Shown: positions 1 through 8,443, counted from the first letter of the stretch. The stretch: 64,000 nucleotides of DNA from Stenotrophomonas sp. ESTM1D_MKCIP4_1 (GCF_003086895.1 NZ_CP026004.1:4112684-4176683); one strand, 5' to 3'. The notes: generated by a model not told the origin, from the letters alone. Translations and numbers: made by a program.

Positions 1-259
1 GATGAAGCAGCTGCAGCACTGGTTCCCGCAACTGACCCCCACCCCTGCGTTTTCCTGGGCCGGCACCTTCGCCGAGACCGCCGACGGCCTGCCGTTCTTC
101 GGCCCGCACCCGCAGTGGGGGCCGCGCGTGCACCTGGCCATGGCCTACGGCGGCAACGGCATCACCTATTCGATGATCGGCGCGAGGCTGCTGCGCGCGC
201 GCATCGAGCGGCGCCGGCAACCGCTGCAGGACCTGTTCGGGTTCAGCCGGGTGGCGTAA
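1..259 (+). CDS. FAD-dependent oxidoreductase (DAO family), C-terminal part only
   Basis: The left window edge cuts this gene, so only about 85 C-terminal residues are visible. They contain WAGTFAETADGLPFFGPH followed by AYGGNGITYSMIGA, the substrate/FAD-proximal C-terminal pattern of glycine/D-amino-acid oxidase-like (DAO) flavoenzymes, in which the GGNG turn contacts the flavin. The frame stops at TAA 257-259. Substrate cannot be inferred. A GTCGAACTCGACTCTAC remnant of a SMAG-type palindrome follows directly. The family call is fairly safe; the gene start lies outside the window. Confidence 0.75.
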   Translation, partial: MKQLQHWFPQLTPTPAFSWAGTFAETADGLPFFGPHPQWGPRVHLAMAYGGNGITYSMIGARLLRARIERRRQPLQDLFGFSRVA

Positions 260-396
260 CGTCGAACTCGACTCTACGGAATCTTGCCGGCATGCTCGAC
301 GCCACGGGGCGGCGACAGGCATCATTCAAGCAACGCCTGTTAGCGTCGGCCTGTACCGCCGCGCATGGCGCGGCCCCTGCCCGTTGGAGCATCGTG

Positions 397-885
397 ATGA
401 TCCGTCCCCTGACCCTGCTGCTCTGCCTGGCCAGCCTGCCCGGGACCGTCCTTGCCCAGTCTGCTGCGGGTGCCACGGCCCCGCAGTCCGCCGGGCTGGA
501 CCTGTCCGTGCCCCAGGCACCGATGCGCTATCTCAACGATCCCTCCGTGCAGCAGGACCCGCCCGGGACCTACTACGGCGACAAGAGCGGCCCGCGCGTG
601 CACGACGACGCCCGGATCGCCGAAGTGACCGACGACAAGCTGAAGGTGTCCGGCAGCTTCACCACCGGCATCGGCTATTCCAAGAACTACGGCAACTCCC
701 ACTACAACGCCGCCACGCTGAACCTCAGCAAGAACTACACCACCGATGAGGGCAAGACCCGCGGGGTCAACCTCAACATCCATGTCAGCGAGGGCAAGGG
801 CCCGGGCTTCGGCCCGTATGGCGGTGGTTTCTATGGCGGCGGTGGCCCGGGGTACTGGGACTACCCGCCGCCGTACGGCTGGTAA
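397..885 (+). CDS. secreted protein of unknown function with Gly-rich C-terminus
   Basis: A 162-residue protein is predicted from ATG 397, chosen because GGAG at 386-389 is spaced correctly and the first about 23 residues (MIRPLTLLLCLASLPGTVLAQ) are a clean Sec signal peptide with an A-x-A-like cleavage site. The mature part has a charged middle (HDDARIAEVTDDKLKVSG), then beta-like segments (GSFTTGIGYSKNYGNSHY) that resemble short outer-membrane or periplasmic beta proteins. The tail is glycine- and aromatic-rich (GGGFYGGGGPGYWDYPPPYGW). No catalytic motif is visible and I do not recognise the family. It is probably periplasmic or surface-exposed and appears to be monocistronic, bounded downstream by two SMAG palindromes. 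Confidence 0.7.
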   Translation: MIRPLTLLLCLASLPGTVLAQSAAGATAPQSAGLDLSVPQAPMRYLNDPSVQQDPPGTYYGDKSGPRVHDDARIAEVTDDKLKVSGSFTTGIGYSKNYGNSHYNAATLNLSKNYTTDEGKTRGVNLNIHVSEGKGPGFGPYGGGFYGGGGPGYWDYPPPYGW

Positions 886-935
886 CACGCTGCGGGCAGC
901 GCTGGCTGCCTGCGGGGCTGGAAACGATCCTGGGT

Positions 936-994
936 TGCCGGCCAGCGGCCGGCACTACCACCTGCCTTGTAGAGCCGAGCCTGCGCTCGGCTGC
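936..994. repeat. two SMAG-type palindromes
   Basis: Two short hairpins face each other. One runs 936-958 (TGCCGGCC...GGCCGGCACTAC) and the other 969-994 (GTAGAGCCGAGC...GCTCGGCTGC). Both carry the terminal GTAG/CTAC tetranucleotide that defines the SMAG family of S. maltophilia. They lie between the convergent secreted-protein and PepSY genes and may act as a bidirectional transcript end. Confidence 0.75.
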
Positions 995-999
995 ACATC

Positions 1000-1434
1000 T
1001 CAATCCAGCCAGCCGTCGCGCTCGCTGTGCAGGATCCGGCCGTCATGGCCGCTCAGGCGCACCTCCACACGCTGGTTGCGGGCATTGCGCGCTTCCAGTG
1101 ACCAGGTGGCGCCATCACGTTCCAGCGAATGGATCTCACGCAGGCCCTGGGCCTGGGCCTTGGCCAGCACCTGCTCGGTGCCCAGCAGCGCGCGGCCATC
1201 GTGCTCGTCGAAGATCTCTCCGGTCTTCGGGTCGACATAGACCTCGCTGAAACGACCATCCGCACGCGTGACATCGGCCTCCCACAGGCCATCGTCGCGC
1301 TCGATCTCGTGGATCTGGGTGTAACCGGCCTTGCGCAGGGTCTGTTCGACCTGGGCCATGCCCAGCGGCGCCGCCTGCACGGCCGGGACGAATGCCAGGG
1401 CCACGACGGTGGCGAGGGTGAGCGACTTCAACAT
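1000..1434 (-). CDS. PepSY domain periplasmic protein
   Basis: The protein has 144 residues from ATG 1434, preceded on the minus strand by an AGGAG ribosome site. A signal peptide (MLKSLTLATVVALAFVPAVQA) is followed by two PepSY-like repeats. The first is around residues 25-75, with LRKAGYTQIHEIERDDGLWEAD and VYVDPKTGEIFDEHD. The second is around 85-140, with AQAQGLREIHSLERDG and EVRLSGHDGRILHSE. PepSY domains are known as protease-inhibitory or sensory periplasmic modules. It is divergent from a second PepSY gene that leads a two-component system, so a role in tuning that sensor is a reasonable inference. Family call is secure; function is not. Confidence 0.85.
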   Translation of the reverse strand: MLKSLTLATVVALAFVPAVQAAPLGMAQVEQTLRKAGYTQIHEIERDDGLWEADVTRADGRFSEVYVDPKTGEIFDEHDGRALLGTEQVLAKAQAQGLREIHSLERDGATWSLEARNARNQRVEVRLSGHDGRILHSERDGWLD

Positions 1435-1563
1435 GGGGGTCTCCTGTTCGATGCCGGACGATTCCGGCACCGCCACGATGCCCGCCACGGTTAACAGCCC
1501 CTTAGCCGGCACTGTTAGCCAATGGTTAGCCAGCGAAGGCACACTCGCGCCATCCTCCCCGAC

Positions 1564-1875
1564 ATGTCGCAATCGACCTTGACGCGCGCATTCGCCCTGC
1601 CCCTGCTGCTGGCCCTGGCCAGCCCCACGACCGATGCCCGCCCTGCGCAGGATCCGGCACAGGACGTCGCGCGGCGGGCCGTGCAGCAGGGCCGCTACGT
1701 CGCGCTGGAAGGCGTGGTGCGCGATGCACTCAAGCGTCACCCCGGCCAGCTGCTGGAAGTGGAGCTGGATGACGGTGTATACGAGGTGGAAATCCTGCGC
1801 GCCGACGGCGTGGTGGTGGAGCTGGACTATGATGCGCGTAATGGAAAACTGCTGAAGACGGAACTGGACGACTGA
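1564..1875 (+). CDS. small PepSY domain protein leading a two-component operon
   Basis: This 103-residue protein starts at ATG 1564 with a signal peptide (residues 1 to about 25, ending TTDARP). It contains one PepSY domain with a helix (ARRAVQQGRYVALEGVVRDALKRH) and a beta sheet (LLEVELDDGVYEVEILRADG, then DARNGKLLKTELDD). Its TGA overlaps the ATG of the response regulator by one base (TGATG), which implies translational coupling. Small PepSY proteins are often co-transcribed with PhoPQ-like systems in Xanthomonads and may report envelope state to the kinase. The start is the only ATG giving an intact signal sequence. Confidence 0.85.
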   Translation: MSQSTLTRAFALPLLLALASPTTDARPAQDPAQDVARRAVQQGRYVALEGVVRDALKRHPGQLLEVELDDGVYEVEILRADGVVVELDYDARNGKLLKTELDD

Positions 1876-2534
1876 TGCGCATCCTGCTGGCCGAAGACGA
1901 TGCGGCGCTGGCCCAGCGCCTGCAGCCGCTGCTGGAACAGGCCGGCTATGTCGTGCAGACCGTGGCCGACGGTCGCCAGGCCGAGGAGATCGGCCAGATC
2001 GAGGATCTGCAGGCCGCCATCGTCGACCTTGGCCTGCCCGGGCTGGATGGCCTCAGCGTGATCGAGCGCTGGCGCGGCAATGGCCGCCATTTCCCGGTGC
2101 TGGTGTTGACCGCGCGCGGCCGCTGGCACGACAAACTGGCCGGCTTTGATGCCGGCGCCGACGACTACCTGACCAAACCGTTCCAGGCCGACGAACTGGT
2201 GCTGCGCCTGCGCGCCCTGATCCGCCGCAGCCATGGCCATGCCAGCCCACGCCTGCATTGCGGTCCGCTGCAGCTGGACGTCAACGCAGGACGGTTTGAA
2301 CTGGATGGGCAGGCACTGGCGCTGAGCCCGCAGGAGTTCCGTGTGTTGAGCTATCTCATCCACCATGCCGGCAGCGTGATCAGCCGCGACCGCCTGGGCG
2401 AGCAGATCTTCGAGGGTGGCTACGACCCGGATTCAAATGCGCTGGACGTGCTGCTCGGACGGGTACGCCGCAAGCTGGGCGTCGATCTCATCCACACCGT
2501 GCGTGGCCAGGGTTGGCGGCTGGCGGAAGCATGA
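1875..2534 (+). CDS. OmpR-family response regulator (PhoP/QseB-like)
   Basis: A 219-residue protein with an N-terminal receiver and a C-terminal winged helix. The receiver acidic pair is D8/D9, the phospho-acceptor is D51 in AAIVDLGLPG, T79-type LTARG follows, and the conserved lysine lies in YLTKPF. The DNA-binding half contains LSPQEFRVLSYL and DSNALDVLLGRVRRKLG, typical of OmpR/PhoB output domains. It overlaps the upstream PepSY gene by one base and the downstream kinase by ATGA, so the three genes are one operon. The sequence is closest in style to PhoP/QseB; the signal and regulon are not deducible. Confidence 0.93.
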   Translation: MRILLAEDDAALAQRLQPLLEQAGYVVQTVADGRQAEEIGQIEDLQAAIVDLGLPGLDGLSVIERWRGNGRHFPVLVLTARGRWHDKLAGFDAGADDYLTKPFQADELVLRLRALIRRSHGHASPRLHCGPLQLDVNAGRFELDGQALALSPQEFRVLSYLIHHAGSVISRDRLGEQIFEGGYDPDSNALDVLLGRVRRKLGVDLIHTVRGQGWRLAEA

Positions 2535-3856
2535 GCAGGCGGCAACCCTCGCTGCGGCGGCGGCTGCTGCTGGTGGCCGGCATCGGCCTGGTGCTGGTCT
2601 CGGTGCTGGCCAGCCTTCTGCTGGGCGAACTGTTCAAGCGCAGCGCGCGTGACCGCCTGGACAACGAGCTGCAGCAGAACATGCTGACCCTGCTGGCGCA
2701 GGCCGAGATCGATCCGGACGGACAGCTGCGTCTGCGGCAGGCGCCGAACGATGCGCGCTTCCAGCGGGTGTTTTCCGGCGCGTACTGGCAGATCGCCGAC
2801 AGCCACGGCAAGGTGCTGCTGCAGTCGCGATCGCTGTGGGACCAGACCCTGGCGGCCCCCGCGGCTGGACCGGCCGAGCGCAACCTGCCCGGGCCGATGC
2901 AGCAATCGCTGCGTGCCCACGTGCAGCAGGTGCGGCTGCCGCGCGCCACCCAGGCCTATGTGGCCGTGGTCGCCCACGACCGCCAGGCGCTGGACGCCGA
3001 TGTGGCCGCATTCCGCAACCGCACCGCGTTGGCCCTGGGCATCCTGGTTGCCGCCTGGCTGGCGGTGCTGGCCAGCCAGGTGCACTTCGCCCTGCGCCCG
3101 CTGCGCGGGTTGGGCAAGCAGCTTGAACGCATCCGCCACGGCGATGCCGAGCGCATTGACCGCCGCCAGCTGGACCAGGAAATCGCGCCCCTGGCCGATG
3201 AGCTGGACGCCCTGCTGGACCACCACCAGCGCATGGTCGCGCGCGCGCGCAGCAGTGCCGAAGACCTCGCCCATGCCTTGAAGACCCCGCTGAGCGTGCT
3301 GGCCACCGAAGCACAGGGCGAAGGCCGCGACTGGCGCCGCACCCTGCACGAACAGGGCGCGCGCATGCGCGCCAGCATCGACCGTTACCTGGCCGCCGGC
3401 CTGGCCGTGGACCACCGGCAAAGCAGCGAAGTGGCCCCGGCCGCCGAAGCCCTGTGCCGGCTGATGACCCGCGTGCATGGCAGCCGCCGCATCCGCTTCC
3501 AGATGGATGTGCCGCGCGGCATCGCCTTTGCCGGCGCCGTCACCGACCTGGAAGAAATGCTGGGCAATCTGCTGGACAACGCCGGCAAGTGGGCCCGGAG
3601 CGAGGTCCGCCTGCGTGCCCTGGCCCAGAACGGCCGCCTGCACATCGAGATCCGCGACGACGGCCCCGGGCTGGACAACACCAAGTTGGACAGCGTCCTG
3701 CAGCGCGGCGTGCGCCTGGACGAACGGGTGGAAGGCAGCGGCTTGGGCCTGGCGATCGCCGCGGAGATCGCGGCCAGCCATGGCGGCTCGCTGCGCCTGT
3801 CCAACGAGAACCCGGGATTGCGCGCGAGGCTGGAACTGCCACTGGCGGCGCCGTAG
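2531..3856 (+). CDS. PhoQ-like sensor histidine kinase
   Basis: The 441-residue protein starts at ATG 2531, inside the ATGA overlap with the regulator. Two membrane segments (about residues 11-33 and 163-184) enclose a roughly 130-residue periplasmic sensor domain. A HAMP-like linker (FALRPLRGLGKQLERIRHG) is followed by the H box AEDLAHALKTPLSVL with histidine near residue 248. The AHALKTP form is characteristic of PhoQ-type kinases. The ATPase domain shows the N box NLLDNAGKWA, the G1 box DDGPGLD and the G2 box GSGLGLAIA. The sensor domain does not visibly carry the acidic patch of enteric PhoQ, so the stimulus may differ. An SMAG-containing tandem array follows the stop. Confidence 0.92.
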   Translation: MSRRQPSLRRRLLLVAGIGLVLVSVLASLLLGELFKRSARDRLDNELQQNMLTLLAQAEIDPDGQLRLRQAPNDARFQRVFSGAYWQIADSHGKVLLQSRSLWDQTLAAPAAGPAERNLPGPMQQSLRAHVQQVRLPRATQAYVAVVAHDRQALDADVAAFRNRTALALGILVAAWLAVLASQVHFALRPLRGLGKQLERIRHGDAERIDRRQLDQEIAPLADELDALLDHHQRMVARARSSAEDLAHALKTPLSVLATEAQGEGRDWRRTLHEQGARMRASIDRYLAAGLAVDHRQSSEVAPAAEALCRLMTRVHGSRRIRFQMDVPRGIAFAGAVTDLEEMLGNLLDNAGKWARSEVRLRALAQNGRLHIEIRDDGPGLDNTKLDSVLQRGVRLDERVEGSGLGLAIAAEIAASHGGSLRLSNENPGLRARLELPLAAP

Positions 3857-3887
3857 TCGACTGCGGCTGGCGGCACCGTAACGGCCG

Positions 3888-4092
3888 GTAGAGTCGACCG
3901 TTGGTCGACTACCGCGCTCAGCACGGGCAACAGCAGTCGACCAACGGTCGACTCTACTGGGCAACGCGCGGGCAACGGCTGTCGACCCACGGTCGACACT
4001 ACCGGGCAACGCGTGGGCATCGGCAGTCGACCCACGGTCGACGCTACCGGGCAACGCGTGGGCATCGGCAGTCGACCAACGGTCGACGCTAC
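3888..4092. repeat. SMAG palindromes in a 45-bp tandem array
   Basis: One SMAG palindrome in forward orientation (3888-3912, GTAGAGTCGACCG...CGACTAC) is followed by four reverse-oriented copies starting at 3936, 3981, 4026 and 4071. These four are spaced exactly 45 bp apart, with near-identical spacers containing GGGCAACGCGTGGGCATCGG. The regular period shows that a unit of palindrome plus spacer has been tandemly duplicated. The array sits between the sensor kinase and a convergent DUF6122 gene. Confidence 0.85.
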
Positions 4093-4097
4093 CGCGC

Positions 4098-4418
4098 TCA
4101 GCGGTGGTGCATCCACCAGCAGTCGATGGCATCCAGCGCGATATGGATCATCAAGCCGATACCGAACAGCCGGGTTTTCTTCGGCACGAACAGGCCGGCA
4201 TACACCGCAATGGCGGGCGCGGTGTGCAACGGGTGGAATCCAATGCTGCAGCGGTTCGGCGCGTAGATCGGGTCGGCCAGCAGATGGTCCAGGTCGATGA
4301 TCCACCCCAGCAGCAGCAACAGCCAGGCCGAGGCGAAACGCTTGCGCCAGAACAGCCATGCCAGCAGCGCTGGCACGGCCGCATGCAGGAACAGATGGAA
4401 AACCGCGCGCGCGCTCAT
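4098..4418 (-). CDS. DUF6122-like small integral membrane protein
   Basis: A 106-residue protein with three or four hydrophobic segments (HLFLHAAVPALLAWLFW, WLLLLLGWIIDLDHLLA, APAIAVYAGLFV, FGIGLMIHIALDAIDCWWM). Conserved polar residues sit in or near the membrane: the WIIDLDHLL aspartates and histidine, the FHPLHTAP histidines and HIALDAIDCWW. This HxxxD/DxDH pattern suggests a metal site, as in the YdjM-like and DUF6122 membrane families. Biochemical role is unknown. It starts 57 bp downstream of the end of speA on the same strand and could be read through from it. Confidence 0.75.
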   Translation of the reverse strand: MSARAVFHLFLHAAVPALLAWLFWRKRFASAWLLLLLGWIIDLDHLLADPIYAPNRCSIGFHPLHTAPAIAVYAGLFVPKKTRLFGIGLMIHIALDAIDCWWMHHR

Positions 4419-4475
4419 CAGGCGGGCCTCATCAAGGCAGGGCGCGCCGGGCCAGGCCCGGCGTTCCCGCCAGCA

Positions 4476-6365
4476 TCAGACCAACGGTTCGTCGGACAGG
4501 TAGGTGTAGCCGGTCAGGCCGGCTTCCAGCGCCTGCGACAGCTCCTGCGCACGTTCCGGCGACAGCTCGGCCGCTGCCACGCGCTGGGCATAGGCCGCAC
4601 GCAGGTCATCCAGCTTGTAGCCCACGTAATCCAGCATCACATCGGTGGTGTCACCACGGCGCTGCTGGGTGATCGCGTAGCTATCGGCATCGGCCACCAC
4701 TTCCACCGCGTCGGTATCACCGAACAGGTTGTGGATGTCGCCCAGGATTTCCTGGTACGCGCCCACCATGAAGAAACCGATGCGGTAGCTTTCGCCATGC
4801 TTGATCGCGTGCAGCGGCAGCGACGTGTCCAGACTCTCGTTCTCGACATAGGTCTTCACCATGCCGTCCGAATCGCAGGTCATGTCGGCGATGATGCCGC
4901 GGCGGTCCGGGGTCTCGTTCAGGCGCTCGATCGGCACGATCGGGAACACCTGGTCGATCGCCCACGCATCGGGAATCGATTCAAACACGCTGAAGTTGAC
5001 GAAGTACTTGTCGACCAGGCGCTCGTTCAGTTCGTCCAGCGCCGGGCGGTGGCTCTTCTCGTCGTAGCTCAGGCGCGCACGCACGCCGTGGGCGATGGCG
5101 TAGAACAGATCGTCGATGCGCGCACGCTGCGGCAGGTCGATCTGGCCCAGTGCGTAGCTGGCCAGGCCTTCGGCATGGAAGTGCTGCGCTTCCTGGAACA
5201 GTTCCACCGCCGGGCGGGTGTCCAGTTCCTCGTGGATTTCGCGCAGATGGCGGATCGAGGCCGGCTCATCGTCGTGCGCGTCCGGCACGCGGCCTTCCTG
5301 CGCCTGTTCCACTTCAGACACGTTGGCAATCAGCACCGCGTGGTGCGCGGTCATCGCGCGGCCGCACTCGGTGACGATGCGCGGCGGGGTCAGGCCATGT
5401 TCCTCGCACGCATTGGCCAACGGCTGCACGATGTTGCTGGCGTAGGCATTCAGCCCGTAATTGATCGAGCAGAAACTGCGCGAACGGGTGCCTTCGTAGT
5501 CCACGCCCAGGCCGCCACCCACGTCCACGTGGGTGATCTTCGCGCCCAGCTGCGACAGCTCGACGAAATAGCGGGTGGCTTCGCGCATGCCGTTGGCGAT
5601 GTCGCGCACGTTGGAGATCTGCGAACCCATGTGGAAGTGCAGCAGGCTCAGGCAGTCGGCGTACTCGGTATCACGCAGCGACTTCCACAGGTCCAGCAGC
5701 TGGCGCGGGGACAGGCCGAACTTGGCCTTGTCGCCACCGCTGTTCTGCCACTTGCCGGCGCCCAGCGAGGCCAGGCGCATGCGCACGCCCAGGCCCGGCT
5801 TCACGTCCAGTGCCTTGGATTCTTCCAGCACCAGCTTCAGCTCGGAGGGCTTTTCAATGACGATGAAGGTCTGCAGGCCCAGCTTGCGGCCGATCAGGGC
5901 CAGGCGGATGTACTCGCGGTCCTTGTAACCGTTGCAGACGATCAGGCCACCCGGGCGCGACAGCGCCAGCACGGCCATCAGTTCGGGCTTGCTGCCCGCT
6001 TCCAGGCCGAAGCCTTCACCGTGGTGGCTGGCCAGGGTGCCGGCCACGCCGCGGTGCTGGTTCACCTTGATCGGGTACACGGCGGTGTAGCCGCCGGTGT
6101 AGTCCCAGTCCTGCTGGGCCTGGGCGAAGGCCGCCTGCAGCTTGCCCAGGCGCTGGCCCAGGATGTCCGGGAAGCGCACCAGCAGCGGCAGCTTGGCGCC
6201 GCCTTCACGCGCGGCGTCCACCACCTTGGGCAGCGATACCACCGGGCCGTCTGCCCCGGTCGGTCTCACCACCATGTGCCCGGCCTGATCCACATCGAAG
6301 TAACCATCCGCCCAATGCGGGATCGAGTAGGTCTTGCGGGCTTGGTCGAGGGACCAATCGGTCAT
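4476..6365 (-). CDS. speA: biosynthetic arginine decarboxylase
   Basis: This 629-residue protein converts L-arginine to agmatine and CO2, the first step of the agmatine route to putrescine. It is a fold type III PLP enzyme. The PLP lysine is K100 in AVYPIKVNQ, the glycine-rich phosphate loop appears as VDVGGGLGVDYEG, and the catalytic dimer-interface region carries TCDSDG (ADMTCDSDGMVK). Length matches the SpeA family (about 630). ATG 6365 (MTDWSLDQ) is preferred over an upstream in-frame ATG because homology-like sequence begins there and AAGG lies about 10 nt upstream. It is divergent from speE across about 190 bp, so the two polyamine genes probably share a regulatory region. Confidence 0.97.
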   Translation of the reverse strand: MTDWSLDQARKTYSIPHWADGYFDVDQAGHMVVRPTGADGPVVSLPKVVDAAREGGAKLPLLVRFPDILGQRLGKLQAAFAQAQQDWDYTGGYTAVYPIKVNQHRGVAGTLASHHGEGFGLEAGSKPELMAVLALSRPGGLIVCNGYKDREYIRLALIGRKLGLQTFIVIEKPSELKLVLEESKALDVKPGLGVRMRLASLGAGKWQNSGGDKAKFGLSPRQLLDLWKSLRDTEYADCLSLLHFHMGSQISNVRDIANGMREATRYFVELSQLGAKITHVDVGGGLGVDYEGTRSRSFCSINYGLNAYASNIVQPLANACEEHGLTPPRIVTECGRAMTAHHAVLIANVSEVEQAQEGRVPDAHDDEPASIRHLREIHEELDTRPAVELFQEAQHFHAEGLASYALGQIDLPQRARIDDLFYAIAHGVRARLSYDEKSHRPALDELNERLVDKYFVNFSVFESIPDAWAIDQVFPIVPIERLNETPDRRGIIADMTCDSDGMVKTYVENESLDTSLPLHAIKHGESYRIGFFMVGAYQEILGDIHNLFGDTDAVEVVADADSYAITQQRRGDTTDVMLDYVGYKLDDLRAAYAQRVAAAELSPERAQELSQALEAGLTGYTYLSDEPLV

Positions 6366-6556
6366 TGCAGTCGGCCTTGTTGGCAATAAAAGGGGGGGCA
6401 TGATAACGCCTATATGCCCACAGGTTCGTTATCATGCGCGCCCGCGCCCGTGGCAGGTCTGAACCTGAACGGGCCGATCCGTCCGGATGTGGCATCTGTG
6501 CCACGCGGCCCCGCCCGCCAGCCCGGCTTCAACCCTCCGAACAGGACCGTACTTCC

Positions 6557-7408
6557 ATGACTGACAGCAGCAACTGGTACATCGAACACTTCGAGCGCAC
6601 TGGCTCGGCCATCGGCTACCGCATCACCGGCAAGCTGGACGAGGTGCAGTCGCCGTTCCAGAAGATCGAGATCTTCCAGACCACCGACTGGGGCAACCTG
6701 ATGACCATCGACGGGGCCATCATGCTGACCAGCAAGGACAACTTCTTCTACCACGAGATGATCAGCCACCCGGTGCTGTTCACCCACGCCGCCCCCAAGC
6801 GCGTGGTCATCATCGGTGGCGGCGACTGCGGCACCCTGCGCGAAGTGCTCAAGCACAAGGGCGTGGAGAGCGTGACCCAGTGCGATATCGACGAACAGGT
6901 CACCGTGATGGCGCGCAAGCACTTCCCGGAGCTGTGCGATTCCAACGATGACGCCCGCGCCGAACTGCTGTTCGACGACGGCGTGGCCTACATGGCCAAC
7001 TGCCCGGCCGGCAGCGTGGACGTGGTGATCGTCGATTCGACCGACCCGGTCGGCCCCGGCGAAGGCCTGTTCAACAAGGCGTTCTACGAGAGCTGCTTCA
7101 AGGCCCTGAAGGACGACGGCATCCTGGTGCAGCAGTCCGAATCGCCGCTGATGCAGCTGGAACTGATCAACGAAATGCGCGCCGAGATGGGCAAGGCCGG
7201 CTTCGGTTCGTTCAAGACCCTGCCGTTCCCGCAGCCGTGCTACCCCACCGGCTGGTGGAGCGTGACCATGGCCCGCAAGGGCGAGAGCGGCTTCGACTTC
7301 CGCCAGGCCGATTCGGCCGCCAAGACCTTCAACACCCTGTACTACACCGCCGCGCTGCACACCGGCGTACTGGTGACCCCGCCCTTCGTGCAGGCGGCGT
7401 TGAAGTAA
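6557..7408 (+). CDS. speE: spermidine synthase
   Basis: A 283-residue aminopropyltransferase that joins putrescine and decarboxylated S-adenosylmethionine to give spermidine. The start at ATG 6557 gives the family N-terminus (NWYIEHFERTGSAIGYRI). The nucleotide-binding loop is VVIIGGGDCGTLREV, with the gatekeeping acidic residue in VTQCDIDEQV. The catalytic aspartate lies in VIVDSTDPVGPG, and the substrate loop in FPQPCYPTGWWSV. It is divergent from speA and is followed by a strong intrinsic terminator, so it is probably monocistronic. Confidence 0.97.
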   Translation: MTDSSNWYIEHFERTGSAIGYRITGKLDEVQSPFQKIEIFQTTDWGNLMTIDGAIMLTSKDNFFYHEMISHPVLFTHAAPKRVVIIGGGDCGTLREVLKHKGVESVTQCDIDEQVTVMARKHFPELCDSNDDARAELLFDDGVAYMANCPAGSVDVVIVDSTDPVGPGEGLFNKAFYESCFKALKDDGILVQQSESPLMQLELINEMRAEMGKAGFGSFKTLPFPQPCYPTGWWSVTMARKGESGFDFRQADSAAKTFNTLYYTAALHTGVLVTPPFVQAALK

Positions 7409-7420
7409 GGCGTACCCAGT

Positions 7421-7456
7421 AAAAAAAACCCGCGCTGGCGACAGCGCGGGTTTTTG
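7421..7456 (+). terminator. intrinsic terminator of speE
   Basis: A GC-rich hairpin (ACCCGCGCT, loop GGCGAC, AGCGCGGGT) is flanked by an A-run upstream and TTTTT downstream. It can therefore terminate in both directions, serving speE and possibly the convergent lpxO. Confidence 0.9.
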
Positions 7457-7462
7457 CTTTCT

Positions 7463-7525
7463 GTAGAGTCGAGCCATGCTCGACTGCTTCTGCCAGACAG
7501 ACAGTCGAGCATGGCTCGACTCTAC
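7463..7525. repeat. inverted SMAG pair between speE and lpxO
   Basis: GTAGAGTCGAGCCATGCTCGACT and its near-perfect reverse complement (ending CTCGACTCTAC at 7525) are separated by about 16 bp. Each half is itself a small palindrome, so the pair can fold as two hairpins or one long stem. It lies in the convergent 3' region of speE and lpxO. Confidence 0.88.
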
Positions 7526-7534
7526 AAAACGCGA

Positions 7535-8443
7535 TCAGATCGCCCAGATTCCGGCGATCACCGCCACCACCAGGCCCCACTTGATGACCTGGTAGGCCAC
7601 CACGCTGCGCTCGCGCAGCGCCTTGGCCTTCAGGCGCACCTTGTACACGCCGCCGAACGCCTTGTTGACGCCACCGGTCGGGTCACCCGGCAGGTTCGGC
7701 GAGGCGCCGCCGGCCAGCAGCGTGGACGCCACCGCACGGTTGAACAGGCCCGGCAGGCCGAAACGCAGCGGACGGGCGATATCGCAGAACAGGATCACGC
7801 GGTCCTGGTCGGTTTCGTTGTGCGCATGGTGGATGTAGGTCTCGTCGAACATCATCCACTCGCCATCGCGCCAGCTCTTCTTCACCCCGTCCACCACGAT
7901 GTAGCAGCCATCGTCGTTGGGCGTGCTCAGGCCCAGGTGCAGGCGCAGCGAACCGGCGAACGGATCGCGGTGCGGGCGCAGTTCGCTGCCCGGCGGCAGC
8001 TGCGCGAACATCGCCGCACGCACGTCGGGAATCGACTCGATCAGCGCCACCGTCTTCGGGCACATCGCCTTGGCCGACGGGTGCGACGGGCCGTACCACT
8101 TCAGGTAGAAGCGCTTCCAGCCACGGCGGAAGAACGAATTGAAGCCGGCATCGTTGTAGCTGCTCGACGCGGCGATCTTCTGCGCATCGCGCAGGGCCAG
8201 CGCCTCATCGCGGATCACCTGCCAGTTCTGGCGCAGCGGTTCCAGCTGCGGCAGCTCCTTGCCCGGATCCAGGAACGGCGTGGTCGGCACCTTCGAGAAC
8301 AGGTACATGATCACGTTGATCGGGGCCATGAAGCTGGAATGGTCCAGCAACTGGCGCGACCAGCGCGCGCGGACCTTGCCGCGGTAATGGATGTACAGCA
8401 CACAGGCCACGAACAACGCTGCCAGGACAATCTTGATGATCAA
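7535..8443 (-). CDS. lpxO: LpxO-like lipid A 2-hydroxylase (Fe(II)/2-oxoglutarate dioxygenase)
   Basis: The 302-residue membrane-anchored enzyme belongs to the aspartyl/asparaginyl beta-hydroxylase fold. LpxO hydroxylates the secondary acyl chain of lipid A. A TTG start at 8443 is inferred because GGAGG lies 9 nt upstream and no ATG precedes the conserved region. There is one N-terminal membrane helix (MIIKIVLAALFVACVLYI) and another near the C-terminus. The iron ligands are visible as H-R-D in ELRPHRDPFAG and the distal His in ETYIHHAHNET, with the 2-oxoglutarate arginine in DRVILFCD. It is divergent from a WaaP/RIO-like kinase, consistent with an LPS-modification pair. Confidence 0.9.
   Translation of the reverse strand: MIIKIVLAALFVACVLYIHYRGKVRARWSRQLLDHSSFMAPINVIMYLFSKVPTTPFLDPGKELPQLEPLRQNWQVIRDEALALRDAQKIAASSSYNDAGFNSFFRRGWKRFYLKWYGPSHPSAKAMCPKTVALIESIPDVRAAMFAQLPPGSELRPHRDPFAGSLRLHLGLSTPNDDGCYIVVDGVKKSWRDGEWMMFDETYIHHAHNETDQDRVILFCDIARPLRFGLPGLFNRAVASTLLAGGASPNLPGDPTGGVNKAFGGVYKVRLKAKALRERSVVAYQVIKWGLVVAVIAGIWAI

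Noticed and set aside
853..885. Glycine-rich tail of the protein at 397 as a RiPP precursor
   Set aside because: It carries a normal Sec signal and a sizeable mature domain, and no modification enzymes are nearby.
4445..4463. Intrinsic terminator after speA (CGCCGGGCC/GGCCCGGCG)
   Set aside because: The stem is perfect, but the loop is almost absent and no T-run follows on the minus strand, so it was not listed as a terminator.
4104..6389. A 761-codon open frame antisense to speA
   Set aside because: It is the third-position-GC shadow of speA. It has no family features and low-complexity His/Gln/Arg composition; such frames are expected at this GC content.
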